64,000 bases of DNA, taken from assembly GCA_021654635.1 (NCBI GenBank), contig AP025179.1, positions 5,084,001 through 5,148,000 of the forward strand, given 5' to 3'. The notes beneath the pieces are model-generated. The model worked only from the letters and a program-made list of their open reading frames with translations, was not told where the DNA came from and did no database searches. Positions 1 through 6,150 of the stretch are shown here, piece after piece (the first letter of the stretch is position 1; every line of letters begins with the position of its first letter). The DNA comes from Mycobacterium kiyosense (lineage in GTDB: Bacteria; Actinomycetota; Actinomycetes; Mycobacteriales; Mycobacteriaceae). The position numbers and the translations under genes are program-made.

Positions 1-44
1 GGTTTAGCCGCTAGACTTCGACGCAAGTAGGCAGCGTCGAGGTG

Positions 45-77
45 GCCCCTTAAACAGGGGCAGGCGCGGGGCCTGCC
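45..77 (+). promoter_or_regulatory. Two overlapping, mutually exclusive hairpins
   Basis: GCCCCT (45-50) pairs with AGGGGC (56-61) around a 5-nt loop. GGCAGG (59-64) pairs with CCTGCC (72-77) around a 7-nt loop. The two stems share bases 59-61, so only one can form at a time. They lie about 55 nt before the first gene of the rightward array. They could be an attenuator-like leader or the terminator of a gene to the left; there is no T-tract. Function is inferred only. Confidence 0.35.
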
Positions 78-130
78 AAGTCAAGCCTCCCAGCGGAGTG
101 CGTCATTTCGCATACCCGGAGGCAACCGTC

Positions 131-364
131 ATGGCTGCACCCTCGGCCGCCGTTGCGAAGCTACGCGCCAGCAAAGCGCGGCGGATCCAGTCCTACCCTC
201 CCGATCACCCCAAGGTCCGCGAAGCCAGCGCTGCCCTCGAATACGAGCTGCTCATTGAGCGTGCCGCCAAGGTCGTCGCAGACTGGCCGACGCCGCCACC
301 CGAAGTGCGCGATCGGATCGCCGCGATCCTGCGTTCCAGCTTCCAGGGCGGTGACGTTGCATGA
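131..364 (+). CDS. Small element protein, unknown function (77 aa)
   Basis: ATG at 131 is preceded by a GGAGG ribosome-binding site about 8 nt upstream, which makes it preferable to the GTG at 98. The product is a charged, mostly helical 77-residue protein with no membrane segment or recognisable domain. Its stop codon overlaps the next start as ATGA (361-364), so it begins a translationally coupled array that runs to the prohead protease. Small proteins of this kind sit before the ATPase in phiRv1-like mycobacterial elements (recalled from family knowledge). No function can be assigned. Confidence 0.6.
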   Translation: MAAPSAAVAKLRASKARRIQSYPPDHPKVREASAALEYELLIERAAKVVADWPTPPPEVRDRIAAILRSSFQGGDVA

Positions 365-744
365 ACACCTACGGGGGTCCGCCGGAAAAAGAAGACGGGC
401 CCCACACCCAGGGCCCGTCCGATGCTGAGGGTTCCGACACCACGACCAGCACCGCCCACGGTAGCAGCGCGGGCCGACACTCCGCGCAACATCTGGCCGG
501 CCAGCTCCACCGGCGGCGCCTTGCCGCCGCCCGCTGCGTCCCGCTGCCATGCGGGCACCGCGACCCGATCCTGTGCGCCGTCGGCGACGGGCAGGCAGCC
601 GCACCCACCGGCCACGCACCGACCCGTCACCAGCTCGACGCCTGGCGGTACACCGTCGCCTACCTGGCCGCGCTGGGCCTGCCGCCGCTGGTCCCCACCG
701 ACATCGCCGCGGCGCTCGCCCGCACACCCGTCAGGGTCGCCTGA
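361..744 (+). CDS. Element protein, unknown function (127 aa)
   Basis: The ATG overlaps the preceding stop as ATGA. The first half (to about residue 60) is low-complexity, rich in Gly, Ser, Thr and His. The second half (about 60-127) looks folded, with a Cys-Gly-His turn near residue 63 and a hydrophobic helix near residues 95-115. Its stop overlaps the next gene (TGATG at 742-746). No family is recognised. The overlap on both sides supports it as a real member of the element array. Confidence 0.55.
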   Translation: MNTYGGPPEKEDGPHTQGPSDAEGSDTTTSTAHGSSAGRHSAQHLAGQLHRRRLAAARCVPLPCGHRDPILCAVGDGQAAAPTGHAPTRHQLDAWRYTVAYLAALGLPPLVPTDIAAALARTPVRVA

Positions 745-1001
745 TGCCCGACATTCCGTACGGCCGCGACTATCCCGAGCCGATCTGGCCCGACGAAGAC
801 GGCCAGCCGCTATCCAACGGGCACGTCGTCGACCTGGCCGAGCCGCCCGGGCTCGACGGACGCCAGCACGAGGCCGCCGGTTGGGCCGACTGGGACGGCA
901 CCGAGCCCACCGATCCGCATCTACGCGGCGAATACGACACCCTGCCCCGCACACCGGAAACCGAACGGACACGCTGCCGACCAGGCGACCGCATCGACTG
1001 A
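744..1001 (+). CDS. Small acidic element protein, unknown function (85 aa)
   Basis: ATG at 744 overlaps the previous stop. The 85-residue product is acidic, rich in Asp, Glu, Pro and Trp, and probably poorly structured. No domain is recognised. After its stop, another frame (about 964-1056) reads as plausible protein running into the ATPase gene, including the stretch WHPIDLGPYLRGE. A single-base indel near 965-1000 could therefore have separated this gene from an original ATPase amino terminus. That is inference. Confidence 0.5.
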   Translation: MPDIPYGRDYPEPIWPDEDGQPLSNGHVVDLAEPPGLDGRQHEAAGWADWDGTEPTDPHLRGEYDTLPRTPETERTRCRPGDRID

Positions 1002-1056
1002 GAAACTCGGCCAATCGTGGCATCCGATCGACCTCGGACCCTACCTGCGCGGCGAA

Positions 1057-2064
1057 ATGAAACCTCCCGAGCCACCAAGCCTCGGCGCGGCCCGCAGCGA
1101 CGGTGTGCGGCTGATCTATTCCGGCCGCGAACACGTCGTCATCGGTGAGACCGAGAGCGGCAAGTCATGGTTCGTGCTGGCCTGCGCCGCCGCCGAGCTG
1201 CAGCGCGGAAACCCTGTCGTCTACGTGCATTACGAGGAACCCGGACCAGAGAGCACCATCGAACGGCTACGCGACCTCGGCGTGCCAGACAAGCTGATGC
1301 TTCCGCCGCTGTTCCGGTTCGTCGCACCTAACGAGGCCGCCAACCGCGACAACATCTCCAACCTGCTCGACCCCGTGCCCACTCTGGTGATCCACGACGG
1401 CGTCAACGAGGCGATGACTCTCAACGGACACGACATTCTCGCGGCCGAGGGTGCCGCTCTGTTCCGGCGCCGCCTCATCGCCCCATTTCTGCGTGCCGGC
1501 GCCGCGACGATCGCCTGCGACCATCTGCCTGGCGGCGCCGACGGGACCCGGAAGAACGCCTACGGTTCGGTCCATAAGGGCAACGCGATCGACGGCGCCA
1601 GGATCGCCCTGGAGAATCGAGAGCCGTTCGGCCGCGACCGGCGGGGCCGATCCAACGTCTACGTGACCAAGGACCGTCCTGGCCACCTCCGCAAGCACGG
1701 TTCGCCCGACCGCAGCACCGTCGGCAAGACCTACCTCGGAACGCTGGTCGTCGACGCCTCGGACCCATTCAAGCCACTCGAGCTGATGTTCTACGCGCCG
1801 ACACCCGAGGACACCGCGGCGGCGACCGATCTGTCCAAGTCAAAACTCGCCGACACGATATGGGAAGTCACCCGGACGCTGCCCGATCACCGGGTGAAGT
1901 CCAAGCGAGCCCTCTATGCCCTCATGCGCGAAGCGGGACACAGCTTCCGTGAGGCCGACGCCTCGGCCACGGTCGACGCGATGCTCGAACAGGGGCGGTT
2001 AATCCCCGACGGAGCAAACGCCTTCACTGCTGCCGGAAGTGCTGCCCAGGACGGTGAAGCGTGA
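1057..2064 (+). CDS. RepA/RecA-like AAA ATPase of the element (335 aa)
   Basis: A P-loop (GETESGKSW) lies near residues 30-38, a Walker B-like strand (TLVIHDGVNE) near 109-118, and a later CDHLPGG segment near 150 fits the RecA-fold ATPases of the RepA (RSF1010-like) group. These act as hexameric replicative helicases or loaders in plasmids, satellites and phiRv1-type prophages. The C-terminal 70 residues look like a winged-helix tail. ATG 1057 is the only canonical start, but the in-frame codons before it read like conserved protein, so the true amino terminus may have lost its start. The iteron cluster begins inside its 3' end, which suggests a role at an adjacent origin. Confidence 0.75.
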   Translation: MKPPEPPSLGAARSDGVRLIYSGREHVVIGETESGKSWFVLACAAAELQRGNPVVYVHYEEPGPESTIERLRDLGVPDKLMLPPLFRFVAPNEAANRDNISNLLDPVPTLVIHDGVNEAMTLNGHDILAAEGAALFRRRLIAPFLRAGAATIACDHLPGGADGTRKNAYGSVHKGNAIDGARIALENREPFGRDRRGRSNVYVTKDRPGHLRKHGSPDRSTVGKTYLGTLVVDASDPFKPLELMFYAPTPEDTAAATDLSKSKLADTIWEVTRTLPDHRVKSKRALYALMREAGHSFREADASATVDAMLEQGRLIPDGANAFTAAGSAAQDGEA

Positions 2065-2228
2065 CCCTCCGATGCCAAGTGCTGCCGCTGCTGCCCCGCC
2101 CTAGCGGGCAGCAGCAGCGGGCAGCACTTTGGGCAGCACTTCGCACCGCTGCCGGGCAGCACCGGGCAGCACCGGGCAGCACCCCCAGTTGTAGCTGCAC
2201 AGCAAACACCGAAGCACTTGTGCTGCCG
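2037..2228. repeat. Iteron-like cluster of GGGCAGCAC repeats
   Basis: GGGCAGCA occurs in direct orientation at 2106, 2119, 2131, 2154, 2164 and 2174. The copies at 2119 and 2131 read GGGCAGCACTT, and the last three are head-to-tail 10-mers GGGCAGCACC. The complement (AAGTGCTGCC) occurs at 2037 and 2077, with a related copy at 2219. Copies 2077-2097 and 2104-2127 face each other and could form a long imperfect hairpin. Spacings of 10, 10, 12 and 13 bp are close to helical phasing. The position at the end of a RepA-like ATPase gene suggests a replication origin or an autoregulatory operator of the element. Function is inferred. Confidence 0.7.
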
Positions 2229-2258
2229 CAACCCACAACCAACCTGAATCGAGGAACC

Positions 2259-2693
2259 ATGACCGCTGCCTCACCGATCCGCGTTTTTCACAGCGACGTC
2301 GGAGTCGCGATCGCCGTCTCCGCGCCCAGGGCCGCACCCGGTGACCCGGTCCGCATCTGCGACATGTCGATCGGCTTCGTGCTGGACGAGCTGATGCCGG
2401 CGTTGTGGGCGGCGATCGAAGCCCACGCCGTCCACCGCGACTTGATCGCGGACTTGGCTGCGGCGTCGGCCCCCGATTGGCTCGACGTCCCCCCGCATGA
2501 GCGGGTCGGACCGCTGCCGCCGCGCATCAAGGCCCGCGTCGAGCTGCTGCCGCTGTACTGCGGCCGCCGCACCCGCCGCGGCACCCGCTGCCGCATCCCA
2601 GTCGCCACCCCCGGCGGCACCTGCCGCTGGCACCGCCCACCCGCGGCCACCGCCGACGGCATCCACCCCTGCCCGAAAGGAAAACCCGCATGA
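2259..2693 (+). CDS. Element protein with C-terminal Cys/His cluster (144 aa)
   Basis: ATG 2259 has a GAGGAA ribosome-binding site directly upstream. A GTG at 2061 in the same frame would translate the repeat cluster and is less likely. Residues 1-100 look helical. The C-terminal part has CGRRTRRGTRC...C-R-W-H, a Cys3-His pattern resembling the short metal-binding motif of other mycobacterial phage proteins. The stop overlaps the next start as ATGA. Function is unknown; zinc binding is inferred from Cys/His spacing alone. Confidence 0.6.
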   Translation: MTAASPIRVFHSDVGVAIAVSAPRAAPGDPVRICDMSIGFVLDELMPALWAAIEAHAVHRDLIADLAAASAPDWLDVPPHERVGPLPPRIKARVELLPLYCGRRTRRGTRCRIPVATPGGTCRWHRPPAATADGIHPCPKGKPA

Positions 2694-2965
2694 CCGCCAC
2701 CATCACCATCCGCGTCCGCGAAATCGACGGCGAGCCCGTGCTTGACGCCGCCGCCGTCGAGCTGCTGTTCGGAGTCGAACAGGCCGCGTTCACCGCCCTG
2801 CCGCTCATCGACGGCCGCGTGCGCCTGCCCCGCGAGTGGGTCAGGCGCGGTAAACGCCGCGCCCGGGAAGCGATGGCACACACCGGCTCCGACACGATGA
2901 CCGACTGCCTGCGGTACTGGGCCCGCAAGGACCACAACGCTGAACTTCAGGTCGTCTACCGATGA
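2690..2965 (+). CDS. Small element protein, unknown function (91 aa)
   Basis: ATGA overlap with the preceding gene. The 91-residue protein begins with a beta-strand-like ITIRVREID segment. An LPREWVRRGKRRAREAM helix at about residues 45-61 is strongly basic and could contact nucleic acid or be part of a small DNA-binding fold. No family is recognised. Overlaps on both sides support expression. Confidence 0.55.
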   Translation: MTATITIRVREIDGEPVLDAAAVELLFGVEQAAFTALPLIDGRVRLPREWVRRGKRRAREAMAHTGSDTMTDCLRYWARKDHNAELQVVYR

Positions 2966-3144
2966 TCGCCTGGCTGATCCTCGCGTGGCTGACCGCGGGC
3001 ACCGTGCTGATCGTCGCCCAACTCGCCTTGCTGGCACTGCATCTGGGCGATCTGAAGATCCAGATGCGCACCCTCATCCTGCTGCTGCAAGACCAGGCCC
3101 AGGCCCGCCCGGCGACGGCGCAACAGCAGAAAACCGTGGCTTGA
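2962..3144 (+). CDS. Small single-pass membrane protein (60 aa)
   Basis: Starts in an ATGA overlap. Residues 2-28 form one strongly hydrophobic helix (IAWLILAWLTAGTVLIVAQL followed by more Leu and Ala). A short amphipathic segment and a Gln/Ala-rich tail follow. The small size and single membrane segment could fit an accessory lysis or exclusion protein, but nothing in the sequence decides this. Confidence 0.5.
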   Translation: MIAWLILAWLTAGTVLIVAQLALLALHLGDLKIQMRTLILLLQDQAQARPATAQQQKTVA

Positions 3145-3368
3145 CGTGGGCATCCGCGCGCGCCGGACAGACCGCGGCCGGGCCTGGTGCCTGGTGTTGC
3201 TTCGACGACTTCGCCGCCCCAGGCGCCCGCATGTGCCGCAGATGCTCAACCGCCCGCGGCTGTGTGGCTCCACAACGCCACCGGGCCGGCCCGCCGCCAC
3301 CACCACACCCGCAGGCCCGCGATGGCCGTACAGCGCCCGCCACAGCCCCCCGAATCGGGCAGCCATGA
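3141..3368 (+). CDS. Putative tiny Cys-rich protein (75 aa)
   Basis: TTG at 3141 overlaps the upstream stop (TTGA), and the stop overlaps the next ATG (ATGA at 3365-3368). These two overlaps are the main support. It has five cysteines: CC at about 20-21, C..C at about 33-36 and one near 42, an arrangement that could bind zinc. The carboxy half is Pro/His-rich and unstructured. A GTG start at 3146 in another frame is an alternative that would swallow the next gene. Confidence 0.4.
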   Translation: MTWASARAGQTAAGPGAWCCFDDFAAPGARMCRRCSTARGCVAPQRHRAGPPPPPHPQARDGRTAPATAPRIGQP

Positions 3369-3610
3369 CCAGCCAACTGCTATGCACCACCTGCGCGCAC
3401 CGGTTCGGGCGCCGCGCGCTGGCCCTGCTGTTCACCGCCGACAACGCTGTGCTGTGCACCCGCTGCGCCAACTCCGCCGCCGTCCACCGCACGATCTTTC
3501 CCGGCTGCCCCCACCACCACACGCCCCGCAACCACGGCGGCTGCATGACCAGCGTCGGCACCATCCGCCGCAACGCTCAACCCCCAGAAGAAAGGCACCT
3601 CGCTTCATGA
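3365..3610 (+). CDS. Small zinc-ribbon element protein (81 aa)
   Basis: ATGA overlap at both ends. The protein has CTTC near residues 7-10 and CTRC near 31-34, a CxxC...CxxC zinc-ribbon pattern, followed by a His-rich segment (C-P-H-H-H) and a late Cys. It is similar in organisation to small zinc-finger proteins encoded before the structural genes in mycobacterial prophage-like elements. The role is not known; it could be a regulator or a packaging accessory. Confidence 0.55.
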   Translation: MTSQLLCTTCAHRFGRRALALLFTADNAVLCTRCANSAAVHRTIFPGCPHHHTPRNHGGCMTSVGTIRRNAQPPEERHLAS

Positions 3611-3936
3611 CCACTCCCCACACCGCCGAGCCGCTGGTCCCGCTGGCCCTCGTCGCCGCCGAACTCGACCAGCCCGCCCACACCGTCGCCGCCCGCATCC
3701 CCGAACACACCCTCACCGTCGACCCGGCAACGGGCCTGCGCGCCATCCCGGCCCACGTATGCCGCGAACTGCTCGACGCCCGAGCAGCCGCCATCCGCGC
3801 CGAACACGAACAAGCCCAACGCCGCAAAGCCGAAATCGCCGCCGTCGCAGCACAACAACCGCCGCGCCGCGGCGGGGTCCCAGCCCGCCCCCACTCCTCA
3901 GCCCTCTCTGACCTCATGGAAGCAGACCAACGATGA
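3607..3936 (+). CDS. Element protein, putative coiled-coil (109 aa)
   Basis: ATGA overlap at both ends. Residues 8-55 resemble a small helix-turn-helix-like or adaptor fold. Residues 55-85 form a charged helix (ELLDARAAAIRAEHEQAQRR) likely to be coiled. It sits just before the protease, where phiRv1 and phiRv2 carry a small terminase or scaffold-like gene, but the sequence does not show a terminase signature. Unknown function. Confidence 0.5.
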   Translation: MTTPHTAEPLVPLALVAAELDQPAHTVAARIPEHTLTVDPATGLRAIPAHVCRELLDARAAAIRAEHEQAQRRKAEIAAVAAQQPPRRGGVPARPHSSALSDLMEADQR

Positions 3937-4517
3937 CCAGCCCCACCCTCGCCGCCGCCGCCGAAGTCCTCGACGTCGACCCCCAGCAACGCCACATCAC
4001 CGTCATCGCGGCGCCATACGGCCAATACGCGACCGTCCTGTTCCGCGGCCAACCGTGGCGAGAAACCATCTACCCCGGCGCATTCGACGACGCCGCCACC
4101 AACCCCGAAAAGATCCGCGTCTGCCGCGAGCACAACCGCAGCGATCTGGTCGGCAAAGTCGTGCACTTCGACACCAACGACCCCCGCGGCCTCATCGCGC
4201 AAATCCGCGTCGCCCGCACCCAACGCGGCGACGACACACTCGGTTTGGCCGCCGAACGGATGCTCTCAGCCTCCGTCGGATTCGGTGTGCACCCCGGCGG
4301 TGAACGCCTCGACCACGCCACCCGCACCCGCCAAGTCCTGCACGGCTGGCTAGACCACCTGGCCCTGGTCATGGCCCCCGCCTACGACGCCGCTCAGGTG
4401 CTGGCAGTGCGGGCAACCCCGCACCTCGACCAACTCGCCGGCGACCCCGTGTTCGCCTGGGCTGCCCTACGCACCGATGCGATCGCCTGGGCGCGACACC
4501 GCACCGAGCCGCGCTGA
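3933..4517 (+). CDS. HK97-family prohead protease (194 aa)
   Basis: Phage head maturation protease of the S78/U35 type. The early APYG and IYPGAFD segments, the CREHNRSDLVGKV histidine region near residue 68 and MLSASVGFGV near residues 110-119 (the serine nucleophile region) match the family. The family also has LVMAPAYDAAQVLAVR near the end of the fold, as seen here near 150-165. The length is normal. It normally cleaves scaffold and major capsid protein, yet no capsid gene follows within the window. It starts in an ATGA overlap and is the last gene of the coupled array. Confidence 0.85.
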   Translation: MTSPTLAAAAEVLDVDPQQRHITVIAAPYGQYATVLFRGQPWRETIYPGAFDDAATNPEKIRVCREHNRSDLVGKVVHFDTNDPRGLIAQIRVARTQRGDDTLGLAAERMLSASVGFGVHPGGERLDHATRTRQVLHGWLDHLALVMAPAYDAAQVLAVRATPHLDQLAGDPVFAWAALRTDAIAWARHRTEPR

Positions 4518-4712
4518 CCACCAACCACCCAACACGCCAATGCCCCGACGTAACCACCGCCGCCGCGACAGCCGCCCCCTCCCCAACTGGCCGACCGGCT
4601 CCTCGATCCCCCGCCACGCCGCACCCCCGCCACCAGCAGCTACCGCGGCAACACCACCGACCGCGGCTACGGCTGGCAACACCAGCAGGAACGCGCCAAA
4701 TGGGCACCGAAA

Positions 4713-4979
4713 GTGGCAACCGGGACCGTCATCTGCTGGCGATGCCGCCTGCCAATACAGCTCAGTGAACCCTGGGACCTCGGCCACGACGACGACAACC
4801 GCGACCTCTACCGCGGCCCCGAACACGCCGCCTGCAACCGCGCCACCAAAACCCACGCAGCCCAACGGCGACGAGCGACACGACCCGCCCACCCCGCGGC
4901 TGTCATCGAGTTCTTCAACATCAAACCCGTTGCACCGCAAGACGATTCGACACACGAAAAGGGTTGCGGCACAGCATGA
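4713..4979 (+). CDS. HNH endonuclease-like protein, start uncertain
   Basis: The motif set CWRC...WDLGHDD...HAACNRATK is a compact HNH/zinc fold as found beside phage terminase and capsid genes, where the nuclease assists packaging. GTG 4713 is the only canonical start in this frame, but the codons upstream back to about 4554 also read as protein (RGYGWQHQQERAKW), a stretch typical of these proteins. ATG 4540 lies in a different frame, so a single-base indel near 4560-4600 may have split the gene. The length from 4713 is 88 residues. Confidence 0.6.
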   Translation: MATGTVICWRCRLPIQLSEPWDLGHDDDNRDLYRGPEHAACNRATKTHAAQRRRATRPAHPAAVIEFFNIKPVAPQDDSTHEKGCGTA

Positions 4980-5148
4980 TTCATGGCACCCCCCCCCCGT
5001 TTTTCTTTCCTCACCCCTCTTGACCGAAGCGGTCAGGCCGCTCTATACACGACAAAAAATTGCTGTGTCGAAAACCGTTGGAAAACAACAACTTTCGCGC
5101 ACCGAAAACCAATGTGGGGCAACGTGTTTAGCCGGACCCGGATAGGGC
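4980..5148. other. AT-richer junction with a C10 tract
   Basis: Gap between the rightward array and the leftward genes. A run of ten C (4990-4999) follows the HNH stop and leads into GTTTTTCTTTCC. The segment from about 5040 to 5150 is clearly less GC-rich than the rest of the window. It contains the first copy of a 24-bp inverted repeat (see 5021-5044). No gene is seen. Confidence 0.5.
5021..5044 (+). repeat. Inverted repeat, left copy (24 bp)
   Basis: TTGACCGAAGCGGTCAGGCC then GCTC. The reverse complement recurs at 5705-5728 with 22 of 24 bases matching. Each copy has its own internal dyad, GACCG-N3-CGGTC, and this copy can also fold as GCGG-TCAGG-CCGC. It may be a terminator, an operator or the end of a small inserted cassette. 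Confidence 0.65.
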
Positions 5149-5529
5149 TTAATTCAGTGTGGCTTCGACGCGGGTAAATGCCCATTCGTCGGTTGCGTGG
5201 TCGAAGCTGACCCGCAGTCTCGTGCCGGCCGGATACTCGGCGGCGAACTCGACGATCTCGGCGGCCGTGTCGCGGGCCAGCTCGGCGGCCAGGTGTGGGT
5301 CTACCTTGGCCCAGCCGGTGCGTTGCAGGAAGTCGGTGACCGCCGTTTCGAGGTGCTCGCAGGTGAGGTCGGCGCGTTCGGTGACGATGGCGGTGTCGAC
5401 GGGTTGGGCTGAGTCGAGGGCGGCCCAGCCGGCGCAGGCGCAGCCGGGGGTTTCGCAGATAGGTCCGACGAGGGCGGCGAGTTCGCCGGTGGGGGTGGTG
5501 AACACGTGCATTCGCCTATGGTTGCGCAT
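5149..5529 (-). CDS. Orphan element gene, unknown function (126 aa)
   Basis: Leftward gene lying between two copies of a 24-bp inverted repeat. I chose ATG 5529; a TTG at 5661 would extend the protein by 44 residues, of which the last 20 also look coding. The protein has PICETPGCACAGW near the middle (three Cys, possibly metal-binding), an alpha-helical AAELARDTAAEIVEFAAEY segment and a beta-rich end. No family is recognised. Its isolation and flanking repeats suggest a cargo gene. Confidence 0.5.
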   Translation of the reverse strand: MRNHRRMHVFTTPTGELAALVGPICETPGCACAGWAALDSAQPVDTAIVTERADLTCEHLETAVTDFLQRTGWAKVDPHLAAELARDTAAEIVEFAAEYPAGTRLRVSFDHATDEWAFTRVEATLN

Positions 5530-5704
5530 GCTGCCGACAAAGCGCGGGCGTTCAGGGAAGGACAGGACATCGAGCGGGGCAGGGAGGTCGATCAGCCCGA
5601 CATCCCTCTGGTCATCCGCCAAGGCGCGCCGGCGACGTCGCGGGCGGCCGGTGCGCCGCAACCGTAAGTCAGAAAGCCTATGGTCGCAGACCTGTACGGA
5701 TTGC

Positions 5705-5728
5705 GAGCCGCCTGACCGCTGCGGTCAA
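5705..5728 (-). repeat. Inverted repeat, right copy (24 bp)
   Basis: Matches the reverse complement of 5021-5044 at 22 of 24 positions, with differences at one base in the GCSGC part and one in the spacer of the inner dyad. It keeps the internal dyad GACCG-CTG-CGGTC. The two copies enclose about 660 bp holding one gene. Confidence 0.65.
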
Positions 5729-5759
5729 CCGGTGTCGGGCTGAAAAAGGATGGGGGGCG

Positions 5760-5806
5760 GGGCAAGCGCCGCGCGAGGGTGGGGATCGCAACGTGAACGC
5801 TTGCCC
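5760..5806. other. Long-stem dyad GGGCAAGCG / CGCTTGCCC
   Basis: A perfect 9-bp stem, GGGCAAGCG at 5760-5768 and CGCTTGCCC at 5798-5806, encloses a 29-nt G-rich spacer. It lies just downstream of the leftward gene at 5844-6071 and may be its terminator. The 5529-5843 gap otherwise holds only the right inverted-repeat copy. Confidence 0.35.
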
Positions 5807-5843
5807 GACCTCCCCGTTGGGATGGACCCCTTCAAGCAGGTAG

Positions 5844-6071
5844 CTACGAGTCGAGGTCAACAACCTCGAACGGCGGTTGGCCGATCTGTTCGAGCCGCGC
5901 ACGGATCTCCGCGACCTTTTCGGGCGATCGAGTCGACGGTTCACGTATCGCGGCAAGCGCGTCTTCAAACTTACTGCGCTGCAACGCTTCTCGTCGCGCA
6001 AATTCGGCGCGCGTGGATTCGTGCGCCAGCTTGCGCTGCTCTTCCATCTTTTCGGGGTCGTATGCGGACAT
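5844..6071 (-). CDS. Small charged helical protein (75 aa)
   Basis: ATG 6071 follows an AAAGG ribosome-binding site at about 8 nt, so it is preferred over the earlier in-frame start at 6164. The protein is almost entirely charged helix, with repeated Glu, Arg and Lys through about residue 60, and ends in an acidic tail. No domain is recognised. It lies just downstream of the integrase in the same direction, where small regulators or excision factors sometimes sit, but there is no clear helix-turn-helix. Confidence 0.55.
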   Translation of the reverse strand: MSAYDPEKMEEQRKLAHESTRAEFARREALQRSKFEDALAAIREPSTRSPEKVAEIRARLEQIGQPPFEVVDLDS

Positions 6072-6150
6072 GGTGGAACCTTTCGGGTCGATTACAGGGA
6101 TTCGATCCCGCGCCATGCCATGCCCTGAACGGTCCAAGCTGCGGACCTGT

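Noticed and set aside
4477..5145. 222-codon plus-strand frame overlapping the HNH gene
   Set aside because: It is Pro/Ser/Thr-rich without domain features, whereas the alternative frame shows the CxxC and GHDD...CNRATK motifs of an HNH protein. Only its first codons from ATG 4540 might belong to a split HNH gene.
6090..6110. GGGATTCGATCCC resembling a tRNA T-arm beside the integrase, suggesting an attachment core
   Set aside because: The loop lacks the invariant T54, the stem is only 3 bp, and no tRNA body surrounds it. No second copy of this sequence was found near ychF.
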